DNA of 42,420 bases from Candidatus Competibacter sp. (GCA_029624815.1 JARSSH010000001.1:1-42420), one strand, 5' to 3'. Shown: positions 8,084 to 16,868, counted from the first letter of the stretch. Notes: generated from the sequence alone by a model not told the origin. Numbers and translations are program-made.

Positions 8084-8266
8084 ATGGAAAAAACCCTCAG
8101 AATAGTATCGTTGCGCGAGCAGCCAAATGATTACGCATACTGGATTTCAAAGCCAGTTAGTGATCGCATTGATGCTGTAGAGATTCTCCGTAACCAATAT
8201 ATAAATTTCAGAAAAGATGTTGAGCCAAGACTTCAAAGAGTTTGTCGAATTATTAAACAAGCATAA
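8084..8266 (+). CDS. Small partner protein of a nucleotidyltransferase, 60 aa
   Basis: This 60-aa ORF begins MEKTLRIVSLREQPND and ends in a basic segment (PRLQRVCRIIKQA). Its 3' end overlaps the start of the following nucleotidyltransferase gene by 50 nt in another frame, pointing to translational coupling. Small proteins with this layout commonly precede AbiEii/DUF6036-like nucleotidyltransferases, so it may be the cognate partner or antitoxin; this is from memory of gene neighbourhoods and no biochemical role is known to me. AAGG about 9 nt upstream may be the ribosome site. AT-rich composition matches the island, not the flanking EMC genes. Confidence 0.6.
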   Translation: MEKTLRIVSLREQPNDYAYWISKPVSDRIDAVEILRNQYINFRKDVEPRLQRVCRIIKQA

Positions 8267-8663
8267 GGTTGAATATCTTATTGTCGGTGGCTATGCCGTG
8301 GGGATACATGGTTACCCAAGATACACGGGAGATTTGGATGTCTGGATAAATGCAACTATGGAAAATGCTCAAAAAATGGTAAGAGTGTTTGATGATTTTG
8401 GGTTTTCTTCTTTCGGGTTAAGAGAAGAGGATTTTATAAAGTCAGGCAATGTGATACAGATGGGCTATCCACCATTTCGTATAGATATTCTCACGACAAT
8501 TGATGGGGTCGGGTTTAAGGATTGTTATAAAAATAAAATGGTGGTTTTGCACGATGAGATGATTTTATATGTGATAGGCATTGAGGATTTAAAAAAGAAC
8601 AAAAAGGTGAGTGGAAGATTAAAAGATATCGATGATTTGGAAAATTTAAAAGATCCGAGTTAA
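8217..8663 (+). CDS. Nucleotidyltransferase-fold protein (AbiEii/DUF6036-like)
   Basis: This 148-aa protein has the minimal polymerase-beta-type nucleotidyltransferase signature: YLIVGGYAVGIHGYPR followed by YTGDLDVWI, with the paired Asp of DLD as likely metal ligands (residues about 39-41). A third acidic position may be the Asp in FRIDILTTI. Proteins of this type are found in toxin-antitoxin or abortive-infection modules, where they transfer nucleotides to RNA or protein targets, but many are uncharacterised. It overlaps the 60-aa ORF upstream by 50 nt. ATG at 8217 is used; TTG at 8220 is an alternative. Its AT-rich composition indicates recent transfer between mch and ecm. Confidence 0.75.
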   Translation: MLSQDFKEFVELLNKHKVEYLIVGGYAVGIHGYPRYTGDLDVWINATMENAQKMVRVFDDFGFSSFGLREEDFIKSGNVIQMGYPPFRIDILTTIDGVGFKDCYKNKMVVLHDEMILYVIGIEDLKKNKKVSGRLKDIDDLENLKDPS

Positions 8664-8749
8664 TAGATCGGTAATAAAATCGGCTCTCAAAGAATAACAG
8701 GGAAGTTAAGAACATTTACCCCTACAACAACTCCCAAGAGAGGTGCCTG

Positions 8750-10750
8750 ATGTCTACCCCCAAACGCGACAAACCCTGGCTGATGCGGACCTATTCCGGC
8801 CATTCCTCCGCCAAGGCATCCAACGAGTTGTACCGCACCAACCTCAGCAAAGGACAGACTGGTCTATCGGTTGCCTTCGATCTGCCGACCCAGACCGGCT
8901 ACGATGCCGATCATCCGCTGGCGCGCGGCGAGGTCGGCAAGGTCGGTGTGCCGATCTGCAACATCGGCGACATGGAGGCGCTGTTCGATCAAATACCGCT
9001 GGGACAGATGAACACCTCGATGACCATCAACGCCACCGCCGCCTGGCTGCTGTCGTTGTACGTCGCGGTGGCCGAACGGCAGGGCGCGGCGCCCGCGCAA
9101 TTACAGGGCACCACCCAGAACGACATCCTCAAGGAGTACCTGTCGCGCGGCACCTACATCTTCCCGCCCCAACCTTCGGTGCGCCTGATCACCGACATCA
9201 TCGCCTACACGGTCAAGAACATCCCCAAGTGGAACCCGACCAACATCTGTAGCTACCACTTGCAGGAAGCTGGCGCCACGCCGACCCAGGAACTGGCCTA
9301 CGCCCTGTCCACGTCCATCGCTATCCTGGATGCGGTTCGCGATTCCGGCCAGATTGGCGCGGAAGGCTTCGAGCAGGTCGTCGGGCGCATTTCCTTCTTC
9401 GTCAACGCCGGGATTCGCTTCATCGAGGAAACCTGCAAGATGCGGGCGTTCGGCGAAATGTGGGACAAGCTCACCCAGGAACGCTATGGCGTGCAGAGCG
9501 AGGACATGCGCCGCTTCCGCTACGGCGTACAGGTCAATTCGCTCGGCCTGACCGAAGCGCAGCCGGAAAACAACGTCCAGCGCATCGTGCTGGAAATGCT
9601 CGGCATCACCCTGTCCAAGAAAGCCCGCGCCCGCGCCCTGCAACTCCCGGCCTGGAACGAGGCGCTCGGGTTGCCGCGTCCTTGGGATCAGCAATGGGCG
9701 CTGCGGATGCAGCAGGTGCTGGCGTTCGAGACCGATCTGCTCGAATACGGCGACATTTTCGACGGCTCGCCGGTGATCGCCGCCAAGGTCAAGGCCCTGG
9801 TGGACGGCGCAACCGAGGAAATGGCCCGGGTGCAGGAACAGGGCGGGATGGTGCAGGCCATCGAATCCGGTTACGTCAAGCGGCAACTGGTCACCAGCCA
9901 TACCGAGCGGATGCGCGCCATCGAGCACGGCAATCTCAAAATCGTCGGCCTGAATTGCTACAAGGAAACCGAGGAATCGCCGCTGACCGGCGGCGTTGAC
10001 AGTGGCATCATGAAGGTCGATCCGCGCGCCGAACGCGAGCAGATCGAACGACTCAACGCCTTCCGCGCCCAGCGCAACAGCACCGAAGTCAAGGCGGCCC
10101 TGGCCAATCTGGCCGAAACCGCGCGCGGCGGGGCCAATATCATGCCCGCCTCGATCCTGTGCGCCCATGCTGGCGTCACCACCGGCGAGTGGTCGCAGAC
10201 CCTGCGCGACATCTTCGGCGAATACCGCGCTCCCACCGGCATCGACATTCCGGCCAACGACGACAGTCGCGGTGCTCAGGCGACGGCTATCCGTGCCCAG
10301 GTGGCCAAGACCGGCGAGGAACTGGGCCGGCCGCTGCGCCTGCTGATCGGCAAGCCGGGTCTGGACGGTCACAGCAACGGCGCGGAACAGATTGCCGTCA
10401 AGGGCCGCGATGTCGGTTTTGAGATCGTCTACGAAGGCATCCGCCTGACCCCCGAGCAAATCGCCAAGGCGGCGCTGGAGGAGGGCGTTCACCTGATCGG
10501 CCTGTCGGTGCTGTCCGGCAGCCATGTGGAAATGGTCGAGGATGTGTTCGGGCGGCTGGATCAGGCCGGTTTGAAAGGGCTACCGGTGGTGATCGGCGGC
10601 ATTATCCCGGAAAGCGATGCCAAGCTACTGAAAGAGCGCGGTATCTCGGCGGTCTATACGCCCAAGGATATCGACATGAACGGCATCATGGTCGATATCC
10701 TTAACCTGATTCGTAAAGCCCACGACCTGCAACCGGTCACGGTGGCATGA
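8750..10750 (+). CDS. ecm: Ethylmalonyl-CoA mutase
   Basis: This B12-dependent mutase rearranges (2R)-ethylmalonyl-CoA to (2S)-methylsuccinyl-CoA. At 666 aa it is one chain carrying both the substrate TIM barrel (from about residue 30, with YRTNLSKGQTGLSVAFDLPTQ) and the C-terminal cobalamin domain. The base-off B12 motif DxHxxG is DGHSNG at residues 539-544, followed by LSVLSGSH and VIGGIIP. The assignment to Ecm rather than methylmalonyl-CoA mutase rests on its short N-terminus, its divergence from the mutase at 28795-30975, and its position next to ccr. AGAGAGG lies 6 nt before the ATG. Its stop overlaps the start of the MeaB-like GTPase gene (ATGA). Confidence 0.9.
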   Translation: MSTPKRDKPWLMRTYSGHSSAKASNELYRTNLSKGQTGLSVAFDLPTQTGYDADHPLARGEVGKVGVPICNIGDMEALFDQIPLGQMNTSMTINATAAWLLSLYVAVAERQGAAPAQLQGTTQNDILKEYLSRGTYIFPPQPSVRLITDIIAYTVKNIPKWNPTNICSYHLQEAGATPTQELAYALSTSIAILDAVRDSGQIGAEGFEQVVGRISFFVNAGIRFIEETCKMRAFGEMWDKLTQERYGVQSEDMRRFRYGVQVNSLGLTEAQPENNVQRIVLEMLGITLSKKARARALQLPAWNEALGLPRPWDQQWALRMQQVLAFETDLLEYGDIFDGSPVIAAKVKALVDGATEEMARVQEQGGMVQAIESGYVKRQLVTSHTERMRAIEHGNLKIVGLNCYKETEESPLTGGVDSGIMKVDPRAEREQIERLNAFRAQRNSTEVKAALANLAETARGGANIMPASILCAHAGVTTGEWSQTLRDIFGEYRAPTGIDIPANDDSRGAQATAIRAQVAKTGEELGRPLRLLIGKPGLDGHSNGAEQIAVKGRDVGFEIVYEGIRLTPEQIAKAALEEGVHLIGLSVLSGSHVEMVEDVFGRLDQAGLKGLPVVIGGIIPESDAKLLKERGISAVYTPKDIDMNGIMVDILNLIRKAHDLQPVTVA

Positions 10751-11727
10751 TCCCGGCGCTTCCCGACCCAACGGCGCTGGCCGCCGCGGTCGGCGCCCGA
10801 GACCGGTTGGCGCTGGCCCAGGCATTGAATCTGCTGGACGACCGCCGGCCGGCGGCCCGCCAGTGCGCGGCGGCCTTTCTGGACGCGTTGCCCGCGGAGA
10901 AGCTGGATACCGGCGGACATTTGATCGGTATCACTGGTCCGCCCGGCGCGGGGAAATCCTCGTTGACCGCCGCCCTGATCCAGGTCTGGCGACGACGGAA
11001 ACTGAAGGTCGCCATCCTGGCGGTGGATCCGTCCAGCCCGATCAGCGGCGGCGCATTGCTGGGCGACCGGCTGCGGATGCATGCCAGCGGCGCCGACCGC
11101 GAGGTGTTTATTCGCTCGCTGGCCTGTCGCGGCGAGTTCGGTGGCCTGAGCGCCGAAGTCTGGCCGATGAGCCTGGCGATGCTGGCGGCCTTCGACATCG
11201 TGTTGGTGGAGACGGTGGGGGTCGGGCAGAAAGAGATCGACGTGTCCAAGATGACCGACACCACCTGCTTCGTCGCTCAACCGGCTTCCGGGGACAGCAT
11301 TCAGTTTCTCAAAGCCGGCATCATGGAAGTGCCGCATGTGATCGTGGTCAACAAGGAAGACATTGGCATGGCCGCGCGCAAGACTCTATCCGAGCTGAAA
11401 ACCACGCTGGGACGACGAACGGATGCCGAAGGTTGGCAGGCGCCGGCGTTGTCGGCTAGCGCCGCGCTGGGTAGTGGCATCGAGTCGTTGGCCGATGCCC
11501 TGGACGGACATCGGCGCTGGCTGCTGGAGCGGGGCCAGTTCACCGCCCGCCGCCAGCGTTGCCAGGCGGAATGGCTGGTCAAACACTTGCGCGAGGAATT
11601 CGGCCGTTACGGTATCGGCCTGCTGGGTGGTGAAAACGCCTTATTCGCGGAACTGATCCGCGCACCGCGCCGATCGCCGATCGCCGCCTACGAAGACTTG
11701 CGAACCCGAGTGGTTCCTTGTTTTTAA
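10747..11727 (+). CDS. MeaB/ArgK-family GTPase, likely chaperone of ethylmalonyl-CoA mutase
   Basis: This 326-aa P-loop GTPase of the MeaB/ArgK (G3E) family protects and reloads B12-dependent acyl-CoA mutases. Visible motifs are the Walker [10 protein letters not shown] (64-72), the switch region [30 protein letters not shown] (Walker B region) and VVNKED (NKxD). Its start codon overlaps the ecm stop as ATGA, so the two are translationally coupled and the partner is most likely Ecm. It is clearly different from the second MeaB at 25470-26600, for example GPPGAGKSS against GVPGAGKST and a shorter N-terminus. ccr begins about 50 nt downstream in the same direction. Confidence 0.88.
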   Translation: MIPALPDPTALAAAVGARDRLALAQALNLLDDRRPAARQCAAAFLDALPAEKLDTGGHLIGITGPPGAGKSSLTAALIQVWRRRKLKVAILAVDPSSPISGGALLGDRLRMHASGADREVFIRSLACRGEFGGLSAEVWPMSLAMLAAFDIVLVETVGVGQKEIDVSKMTDTTCFVAQPASGDSIQFLKAGIMEVPHVIVVNKEDIGMAARKTLSELKTTLGRRTDAEGWQAPALSASAALGSGIESLADALDGHRRWLLERGQFTARRQRCQAEWLVKHLREEFGRYGIGLLGGENALFAELIRAPRRSPIAAYEDLRTRVVPCF

Positions 11728-11776
11728 CTGCTTGAGCTATAAACAAACAACCCCAACAGAGAGGAATATAGCAACC

Positions 11777-13528
11777 ATGGTCAAAGAACTTTACGCTTTA
11801 GGCGACCAACCGCCGCTGGGCGCGGTGCCCGCCAAGATGCACGCCTGGCTGATTCGCCCGGAACGTTTCGGGACGCCGATGGAAGCGTTTCAACAGGAAG
11901 TGGTGGACATCCCCCCGATTGCCGCCGACGAAGTGCTGGTCTACGTCATGGCGGCCGGGATCAACTACAACAACGTCTGGGCCGGGCTGGGTATCCCGGT
12001 CAACGTCATCGGCGCGCGCAACAAGGCCGGCGAAAAGGAAGACTTTCACATTGGCGGCAGCGACGCCTCGGGCATCGTCTACCAGGTCGGCAAGGACGTC
12101 ACCAACGTCCAGGTGGGCGACGAAGTGGTGATGCACTGCGGTCAATACAGCCGGAACTGCGACTGGGTCAAAAGCGGCGGCGACCCCATGTACTCGCCCA
12201 CCTTCCGCATCTGGGGCTACGAAACCAACTGGGGCAGCTTCGCCCAATTCACCAAGGTGCAGGCCCAGCAATGCATGCCCAAACCCAAGCACATGACCTG
12301 GGAAGAAGCGGCCGCCTACACCCTGGTCGCGGCCACCGCCTGGCGGATGCTGCACGGCTGGGGCGCCAACGCCATCAAGAAAGGCGACGTCGCCCTGATC
12401 TGGGGCGGGGCGGGCGGCTTGGGCTCCATGGCTATTCAGATCGCCAAGGCGGCCGGCGCCACGTCGATCGCCATGGTCTCCGGCGAGGACAAATTCGACT
12501 ACTGCATGAAGCTCGGCGCCAAGGGCTGCATCAACCGCAACGACTTCGACCACTGGGGCATGTTGCCGCACTGGAAGGACAACGTCGGCTACGCCAAATG
12601 GATGAAGGGCGTGCGCGCCTTCGGGGCCAGGATCTGGGAGGTGCTGGGCGAAAAGCGCGCCCCCAACCTCGTGTTTGAGCACCCCGGCGAAACCACCATC
12701 CCCACCTCCATCTTCGTCTGCGACACCGGCGGCATGGTGGTGGTCTGCGCCGGCACCACCGGCTACAACGCCACCGTCGATCTGCGCTACCTGTGGATGC
12801 GGCAAAAACGCCTGCAAGGCTCGCACTTCGCCAACACCGAGCAATCCAACCAAATGAACGCACTGGCCCTGCGCGGCCTGCTCGATCCCTGCCTGTCGCG
12901 GGCCTTCACCTACCAGGAAATCCCGGTCGCCCATCAACTGATGTACGAAAACAAGCACCCGCACGGCAACATGGCGGTGCTGGTCGGCGCGACCGCGTTC
13001 GGTCAGGGCGCCAGCGGCCCGCCGCCGGTGGCGATCCCGCATCCGACCCTGCCCCAGGGCGATATCCACACCACCCCGCACCCCTACCCGATGTCCGAAC
13101 CGCTGCCCAGCGTGGCCCAGGCCGAGGCCATCGCCATCAGCGACGACGGCGCCCGGGTCAAGGATCTGATGCATCGCGGCATCATCGCCTGCGGACCGGA
13201 CGACAGCGTCGCCCAGGTGGCGAAACTGATGATCGACCAGGAAATCCACGCGGTGGTGGTGATGGACGGCGGCCAGGCCACCGGCGTGGTGTCGCAGACC
13301 GATCTGGTGCTGGCCCGCCAGGGTCGGACACCAGAGGAAGCGCGCGCGCTGCTGGCCAAGAACGTCATGACCCCCGGTTGCGCCACCTGCGACGCCGACA
13401 TGCTGCTCAGCGAGGCGGTCAGCCTGATGACCGGTCGGCGCATGCACCGCCTGGTGGTCACCGAGAACCACCAGCCCACCGGCGTCATTTCCATGACCGA
13501 CGTGGTCCGGAAATTGATCGGGGCGTGA
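11777..13528 (+). CDS. ccr: Crotonyl-CoA carboxylase/reductase fused to a C-terminal CBS-domain pair
   Basis: Ccr performs NADPH-dependent reductive carboxylation of crotonyl-CoA to ethylmalonyl-CoA, the committed step of the EMC pathway. Residues 1 to about 405 are a full-length MDR-type Ccr. They include [14 protein letters not shown], the nucleotide-binding [13 protein letters not shown] (209-221), [13 protein letters not shown] (146-158) and LQGSHFAN (346-353); the Asn, Glu and His in these segments lie where CO2-binding residues of known Ccr are expected. The protein then carries a Pro/His-rich linker (about 406-460) and two CBS motifs (about 461-583; [20 protein letters not shown], then [13 protein letters not shown] and [12 protein letters not shown]). 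Known Ccr enzymes are about 430 aa. ATG at 11777 ([10 protein letters not shown]) matches the family start; an upstream TTG at 11732 was rejected. Confidence 0.93.
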   Translation: MVKELYALGDQPPLGAVPAKMHAWLIRPERFGTPMEAFQQEVVDIPPIAADEVLVYVMAAGINYNNVWAGLGIPVNVIGARNKAGEKEDFHIGGSDASGIVYQVGKDVTNVQVGDEVVMHCGQYSRNCDWVKSGGDPMYSPTFRIWGYETNWGSFAQFTKVQAQQCMPKPKHMTWEEAAAYTLVAATAWRMLHGWGANAIKKGDVALIWGGAGGLGSMAIQIAKAAGATSIAMVSGEDKFDYCMKLGAKGCINRNDFDHWGMLPHWKDNVGYAKWMKGVRAFGARIWEVLGEKRAPNLVFEHPGETTIPTSIFVCDTGGMVVVCAGTTGYNATVDLRYLWMRQKRLQGSHFANTEQSNQMNALALRGLLDPCLSRAFTYQEIPVAHQLMYENKHPHGNMAVLVGATAFGQGASGPPPVAIPHPTLPQGDIHTTPHPYPMSEPLPSVAQAEAIAISDDGARVKDLMHRGIIACGPDDSVAQVAKLMIDQEIHAVVVMDGGQATGVVSQTDLVLARQGRTPEEARALLAKNVMTPGCATCDADMLLSEAVSLMTGRRMHRLVVTENHQPTGVISMTDVVRKLIGA

Positions 13529-13535
13529 ACCGGTG

Positions 13536-13571
13536 AAAAGCAAGGGCGCGCTGGCGCGTCCCTGCTTTTTT
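13536..13571 (+). terminator. Rho-independent terminator after ccr
   Basis: An imperfect stem AAAAGCAAGGGCGCG/CGCGTCCCTGCTTTTTT begins 7 nt after the ccr stop and ends in six T residues. It should close the ecm-meaB-ccr unit. Confidence 0.8.
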
Positions 13572-13602
13572 CGTCCAATCTGGGTTGAGAGGAGCGCGCG
13601 CC

Positions 13603-14580
13603 ATGAAAGCCGTCGTCTGTCGTGAATTGACCGGACCCGCCGCGCTGCGGCTGGAAAACGTGCCAGAGCCGCGTCCCGAATCCGGTCAGGTGCGATTGCG
13701 GGTGCGGGCCTGTGGGGTCAATTTCGCCGACAGTCTGATCACGCGTGGCCAGTATCAGGCCCAGCCAAAACCACCGTTTAGCCCCGGTTTCGAGGTGGCC
13801 GGCGAAGTACTGGAGTTGGGCGCTGGAGTCGAAGGGCTGGCGGTCGGCGATCGGGTGATCGCCATGCTTCCGCACGGTGGTTACGCCGAGCAAGTCGTGG
13901 TCGGCGCTCATCGCTGCGTGGCCATGCCGGCGGCAATGCCAGACGCGCACGGCGCGGCGTTTCCGGTGGTGTTCGGCACTTCGCATGTGGCGTTGTGGCA
14001 TCGGGCGCGGCTGCGAGCGGGCGAGACCCTGGTCGTGCATGGCGCCGCCGGTGGGGTCGGTTTGACGGCGGTGGCCATCGGCAAACGGTTGGGCGCGACG
14101 GTGGTCGCCACCGCCAGCGGTCCCGAAAAACTGGCGATCGCCCGCCAGCATGGCGCCGATCATCTGATCGATGTCGGCCGCGAGGACGTGCGGGCGCGGA
14201 TCAAGGATCTGACTGATGGGCGCGGCGCGGATGTGGTGTACGATCCGGTCGGCGGCGAGCTGTTCACCGCTTCGTTGCGCGCCATCGCCTTCGAAGGGCG
14301 GATTTTGGTCATCGGTTTCGCCGGTGGCACCGTGCCGCAAATCCCCGCCAATCATCTACTGGTTAAGAACGTGGATGTCATCGGCTTGAACTGGCCGGTC
14401 TACGCGGAACGCCATCCAGGGATCATGACGGAAAGTTTTCGGGTGCTCATCCAGTGGTATCTGGAGGGAGCGATTCAGCCTTATGTGTCGGCGATTTATT
14501 CCTTGGAACAAGCGATTGATGCTTTGGATCAGGTGGTTGCGCGCAAATCCACCGGCAAGGTGGTCATCGGTGTGGATTGA
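13603..14580 (+). CDS. NADPH:quinone oxidoreductase-like MDR protein
   Basis: This 325-aa medium-chain dehydrogenase/reductase is of the zinc-free quinone oxidoreductase type. The N-terminal GroES-like domain includes VRACGVNFADSLITRGQY and PFSPGFEVAGEV. The Rossmann domain has VHGAAGGVGLTAVAIGK (an AxxGxxG-type NADPH site) at about residues 145-162. The Cys ligands of zinc alcohol dehydrogenases are absent. ATG at 13603 is preceded by GAGAGGAG 8 nt upstream, so the TTG at 13585 is not needed. It follows the ccr terminator, so it has its own promoter. It belongs to the same superfamily as Ccr but lacks the long Ccr insertions. Substrate unknown; enoyl-CoA or quinone reduction are both possible. 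Confidence 0.85.
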   Translation: MKAVVCRELTGPAALRLENVPEPRPESGQVRLRVRACGVNFADSLITRGQYQAQPKPPFSPGFEVAGEVLELGAGVEGLAVGDRVIAMLPHGGYAEQVVVGAHRCVAMPAAMPDAHGAAFPVVFGTSHVALWHRARLRAGETLVVHGAAGGVGLTAVAIGKRLGATVVATASGPEKLAIARQHGADHLIDVGREDVRARIKDLTDGRGADVVYDPVGGELFTASLRAIAFEGRILVIGFAGGTVPQIPANHLLVKNVDVIGLNWPVYAERHPGIMTESFRVLIQWYLEGAIQPYVSAIYSLEQAIDALDQVVARKSTGKVVIGVD

Positions 14581-14586
14581 AGGCGC

Positions 14587-15054
14587 GTGAAGGCTGAACT
14601 TACCATTTGTCACCTGGGTCGGGTGACGCAAGCGACGGCGCGAGGCGGCGACGCCCAGTTCAAGCGATTCCGCGCCGCCTTGTTGCTGAAGGATTTCAAG
14701 ATAACCGGCGAACGCGAAGACCGGCTGGAGTTGCGGCGGCGGGCTTATCTACTCCAGGACGACTGGCCGATGCGGGTATTCGTCCGCCGCGACGGCAACC
14801 GTGTTGAAGTCGATTACTGGCTGTTCATTCCCTGGGGCTGGATCGTCGGTTTCGTGTTCTTGATGCTGGTGGTGTTGCCCTTCGCCGGTATTCCCAACGA
14901 GATCCTGATGTTCGGACTGGCGGCGCTGGTCGCGGCGCTGGCCGTCCACAAGCAAAAATTCGATTGCCGGCCCGATGCCCGGTTTTGGCAACAGCGACCG
15001 CGTCAGCGTTGGGGCGAAACCATGGAGCGGCTGCTGCGGGAAGCGTTTGGGTAA
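14587..15054 (+). CDS. Small membrane protein, 155 aa, not recognised
   Basis: A soluble basic N-terminal part of about 75 residues precedes two adjacent membrane helices (about residues 79-118: WLFIPWGWIVGFVFLMLVVL, then a loop with PNEI, then LMFGLAALVAALAVH). A short basic C-terminal tail (RFWQQRPRQRW) follows. The GTG start lies 7 nt after the oxidoreductase stop, with GAAGG just upstream, so it is probably cotranscribed. I do not recognise a family and cannot propose a function beyond inner-membrane location. Confidence 0.6.
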   Translation: MKAELTICHLGRVTQATARGGDAQFKRFRAALLLKDFKITGEREDRLELRRRAYLLQDDWPMRVFVRRDGNRVEVDYWLFIPWGWIVGFVFLMLVVLPFAGIPNEILMFGLAALVAALAVHKQKFDCRPDARFWQQRPRQRWGETMERLLREAFG

Positions 15055-15094
15055 AGCCTCGATCGAGCAGCGGAGGGAAGCCACGGGGCGGAAA

Positions 15095-15124
15095 CCGGCG
15101 GGCCGCGTCCAGGCCGCCCGCCGG
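15095..15124. terminator. GC-rich hairpin between convergent genes
   Basis: CCGGCGGGC (15095-15103) pairs perfectly with GCCCGCCGG (15116-15124). It lies between the small membrane-protein gene and the 3' end of mmdB. No T-run is present on either strand, so it is a possible bidirectional terminator only. Confidence 0.4.
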
Positions 15125-15132
15125 GTTGGGTC

Positions 15133-16404
15133 TCAGCCTTTCTGCACCAGAGGCAATAGGAAGGCGATAAACACCGCCGCGAAGATGGCGCTGGTGATGA
15201 CGCCGCTGATGCTCGCGCCGAGCGCGTGTGGCAAGACGATAATACCGGGGCCAACCGATTTCTGCGCCACCTTGGCACAGGTGGGCACGCAGCTCACCCC
15301 GGCGATGCCGGTCACCGGGTTGTACTTCTTGCCTGACCAGTAGTACATCACATAACCGCCCAGAATGCCGCCGATGCCGGAAATCAATAGCGCCAGAATG
15401 CCCAGTATCAGCAGTTTTAGCACCACCGGATTCAGGATGGTGCCGGCTTCGCACAGCACCCCCAACAGCAGCCCCAGAAAGAACGTCGCGCTGTACAGCA
15501 TCGTGTTCGAGAACAGTTCAAAGAAATAGGTCAGTTCGCTTTCACGAACGACCACTCCGATAAACAGCGATAGAAATAGCGGGGACGCGACCGGGAACAG
15601 CAGGCTGAGCAGCACGCAGGCGATCACGGCGAACACCAGCTTTTGGTTGGAGGTGATCGGCTGGGTTTTCTCCATCGGCATGGGCAGGTTGCGCAGCCGT
15701 TCGGGGATCAGCAGCTTGATCAGGTACGGATAGCCGCCGTAGGTCAGCCCCAGGTACAGGTAGGCCACCACCGTGATCGGCACGAACAGTTTCGGCGCCA
15801 GTTGCAGGGAGGTGAAGAGCACCATCGGCCCGTCGGCGCCGCCGATGGTCGCCACCGATGCCGCTTGTCCGGGTGTCAGTCCCAGCGCCACGGCGATCGG
15901 AAATACGAAGACCGTACCCAACTCCGCGAACAGGGCGACGAACATGCTCTGAAACGGGCGGGCCATCACAAACCCCACGTCCAACAGGGATCCGATGCCC
16001 ATGAACACCAGACAGGCGATCAGACCGTTGCTGAACATGAAGGTGTAGATCGGTTGCAGCCAGTTGATCTGGAGGATGTTCACCAGCGCGGTGGTGTCCG
16101 AGGCCAACGGTGCGACGAACAGGGTGCCGGGCAACTGCTGCGCTGCTTGGCCGGCGACGATGTTCATGCCGGTTGCCGGGTCGTAGGCGGAGAAGAACAT
16201 CACCCCGGCATTGATAGTGGCCATGCCCAAGCCCATCGGGATCATCAGCAGGGCTTCCAGCACCCCCTTGCGTCCCAGATAGAGCAACACAACCCCCAAC
16301 GCCATCAGAAAGATACGGCCGAAGGCGATCTTGGGGTCGGTGGCAAAGCCTTGAACCAGGGTGCTAATGCCCTGGAAGATATCAAGTACATTGAGGGATT
16401 CCAT
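15133..16404 (-). CDS. mmdB: Na+-translocating methylmalonyl-CoA decarboxylase, beta subunit
   Basis: This 423-aa integral membrane protein is the carboxybiotin decarboxylase and sodium channel of the Na+-transport decarboxylase family (MmdB/OadB/GcdB). It has about nine to eleven hydrophobic segments. Two hallmark regions are present: GGADGPMVLFTSLQLAP, with the Asp that binds Na+ in OadB, and NPVTGIAGVSCVPTCAKVA near the C-terminus, with the conserved Asn-Gly-Ser/Cys-Pro signature. It decarboxylates carboxybiotin on MmdC and exports Na+ in the process. It is the last gene of the four-gene minus-strand operon, 18 nt after mmdC. By sequence alone beta subunits of oxaloacetate, glutaconyl-CoA and methylmalonyl-CoA pumps are interchangeable; the alpha subunit in this operon decides for methylmalonyl-CoA. 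Confidence 0.92.
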   Translation of the reverse strand: MESLNVLDIFQGISTLVQGFATDPKIAFGRIFLMALGVVLLYLGRKGVLEALLMIPMGLGMATINAGVMFFSAYDPATGMNIVAGQAAQQLPGTLFVAPLASDTTALVNILQINWLQPIYTFMFSNGLIACLVFMGIGSLLDVGFVMARPFQSMFVALFAELGTVFVFPIAVALGLTPGQAASVATIGGADGPMVLFTSLQLAPKLFVPITVVAYLYLGLTYGGYPYLIKLLIPERLRNLPMPMEKTQPITSNQKLVFAVIACVLLSLLFPVASPLFLSLFIGVVVRESELTYFFELFSNTMLYSATFFLGLLLGVLCEAGTILNPVVLKLLILGILALLISGIGGILGGYVMYYWSGKKYNPVTGIAGVSCVPTCAKVAQKSVGPGIIVLPHALGASISGVITSAIFAAVFIAFLLPLVQKG

Positions 16405-16422
16405 AACGGAACGCTCCCGGCC

Positions 16423-16830
16423 TTAGCCAATGCTCAGCAATACCTGCCCCGCATCCACCGGATCTCCCGGTTTAACCGCGATGCTGGTCACTTTGCCGCC
16501 GCGCCGGGCGACCACATGGGTAACCATTTTCATGGCTTCCAGCGATACCAGTTTATCGCCCTCGTTGACCGCTTGGCCGACGTTGACATGGACCGTTTGC
16601 ACCACACCGCCCAACGGCGCGACCTCGTCGCCCGGACCCGCCGCGGTCGCTGCCGCTGGCGCGGAGGCCGCCGGCGCTGCGGGGGCGGTGGGGACCGGGG
16701 CCGCCGGCTGCGGCGCAACGCTCATGCTGCCCGGTTCCGGATAGATGCCCTGGGTGCCGCCGGTGCTGATGTCCTCGACCGCGACGATGTACTGTTTGCC
16801 TTCGACGGTGATGCGAAATTTCTTTTCCAT
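16423..16830 (-). CDS. mmdC: Biotin carrier subunit of methylmalonyl-CoA decarboxylase
   Basis: This 135-aa biotinyl carrier protein has an N-terminal region of about 35 residues (KKFRITVEGKQYIVAVE), an Ala/Pro-rich flexible linker (about 36-66), and a C-terminal biotinyl domain. The biotinylation site is the Lys in SLEAMKM. GDEVAPLGGVVQTVHVNVG and the terminal VKPGDPVDAGQVLLSIG are typical of the lipoyl/biotinyl fold. It shuttles the carboxyl group from the alpha subunit to MmdB at the membrane. The ATG at 16830 was preferred over upstream codons because MEKKFRITVEGK is the usual start and GAGAG lies 8 nt upstream. It sits 38 nt after mmdD and 18 nt before mmdB. Confidence 0.93.
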   Translation of the reverse strand: MEKKFRITVEGKQYIVAVEDISTGGTQGIYPEPGSMSVAPQPAAPVPTAPAAPAASAPAAATAAGPGDEVAPLGGVVQTVHVNVGQAVNEGDKLVSLEAMKMVTHVVARRGGKVTSIAVKPGDPVDAGQVLLSIG

Positions 16831-16868
16831 TTTGGGTACTCTCGCAAGGGAAGAAAAAAACGATGAAT

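Noticed and set aside
6858-8749. Prophage or integrative element
   Set aside because: No integrase, transposase, tRNA target or phage gene; the only mobile signal is the small MITE-like insert.
11732-11776. Upstream TTG start that would add 15 residues to Ccr
   Set aside because: Ccr proteins start at MVKELYALG; the ATG at 11777 gives that start and the added residues are polar filler.
11798-13543. 581-aa open frame antisense to ccr
   Set aside because: Composition is rich in Gly, His, Val and Asp without any domain; a shadow of the ccr codon bias.
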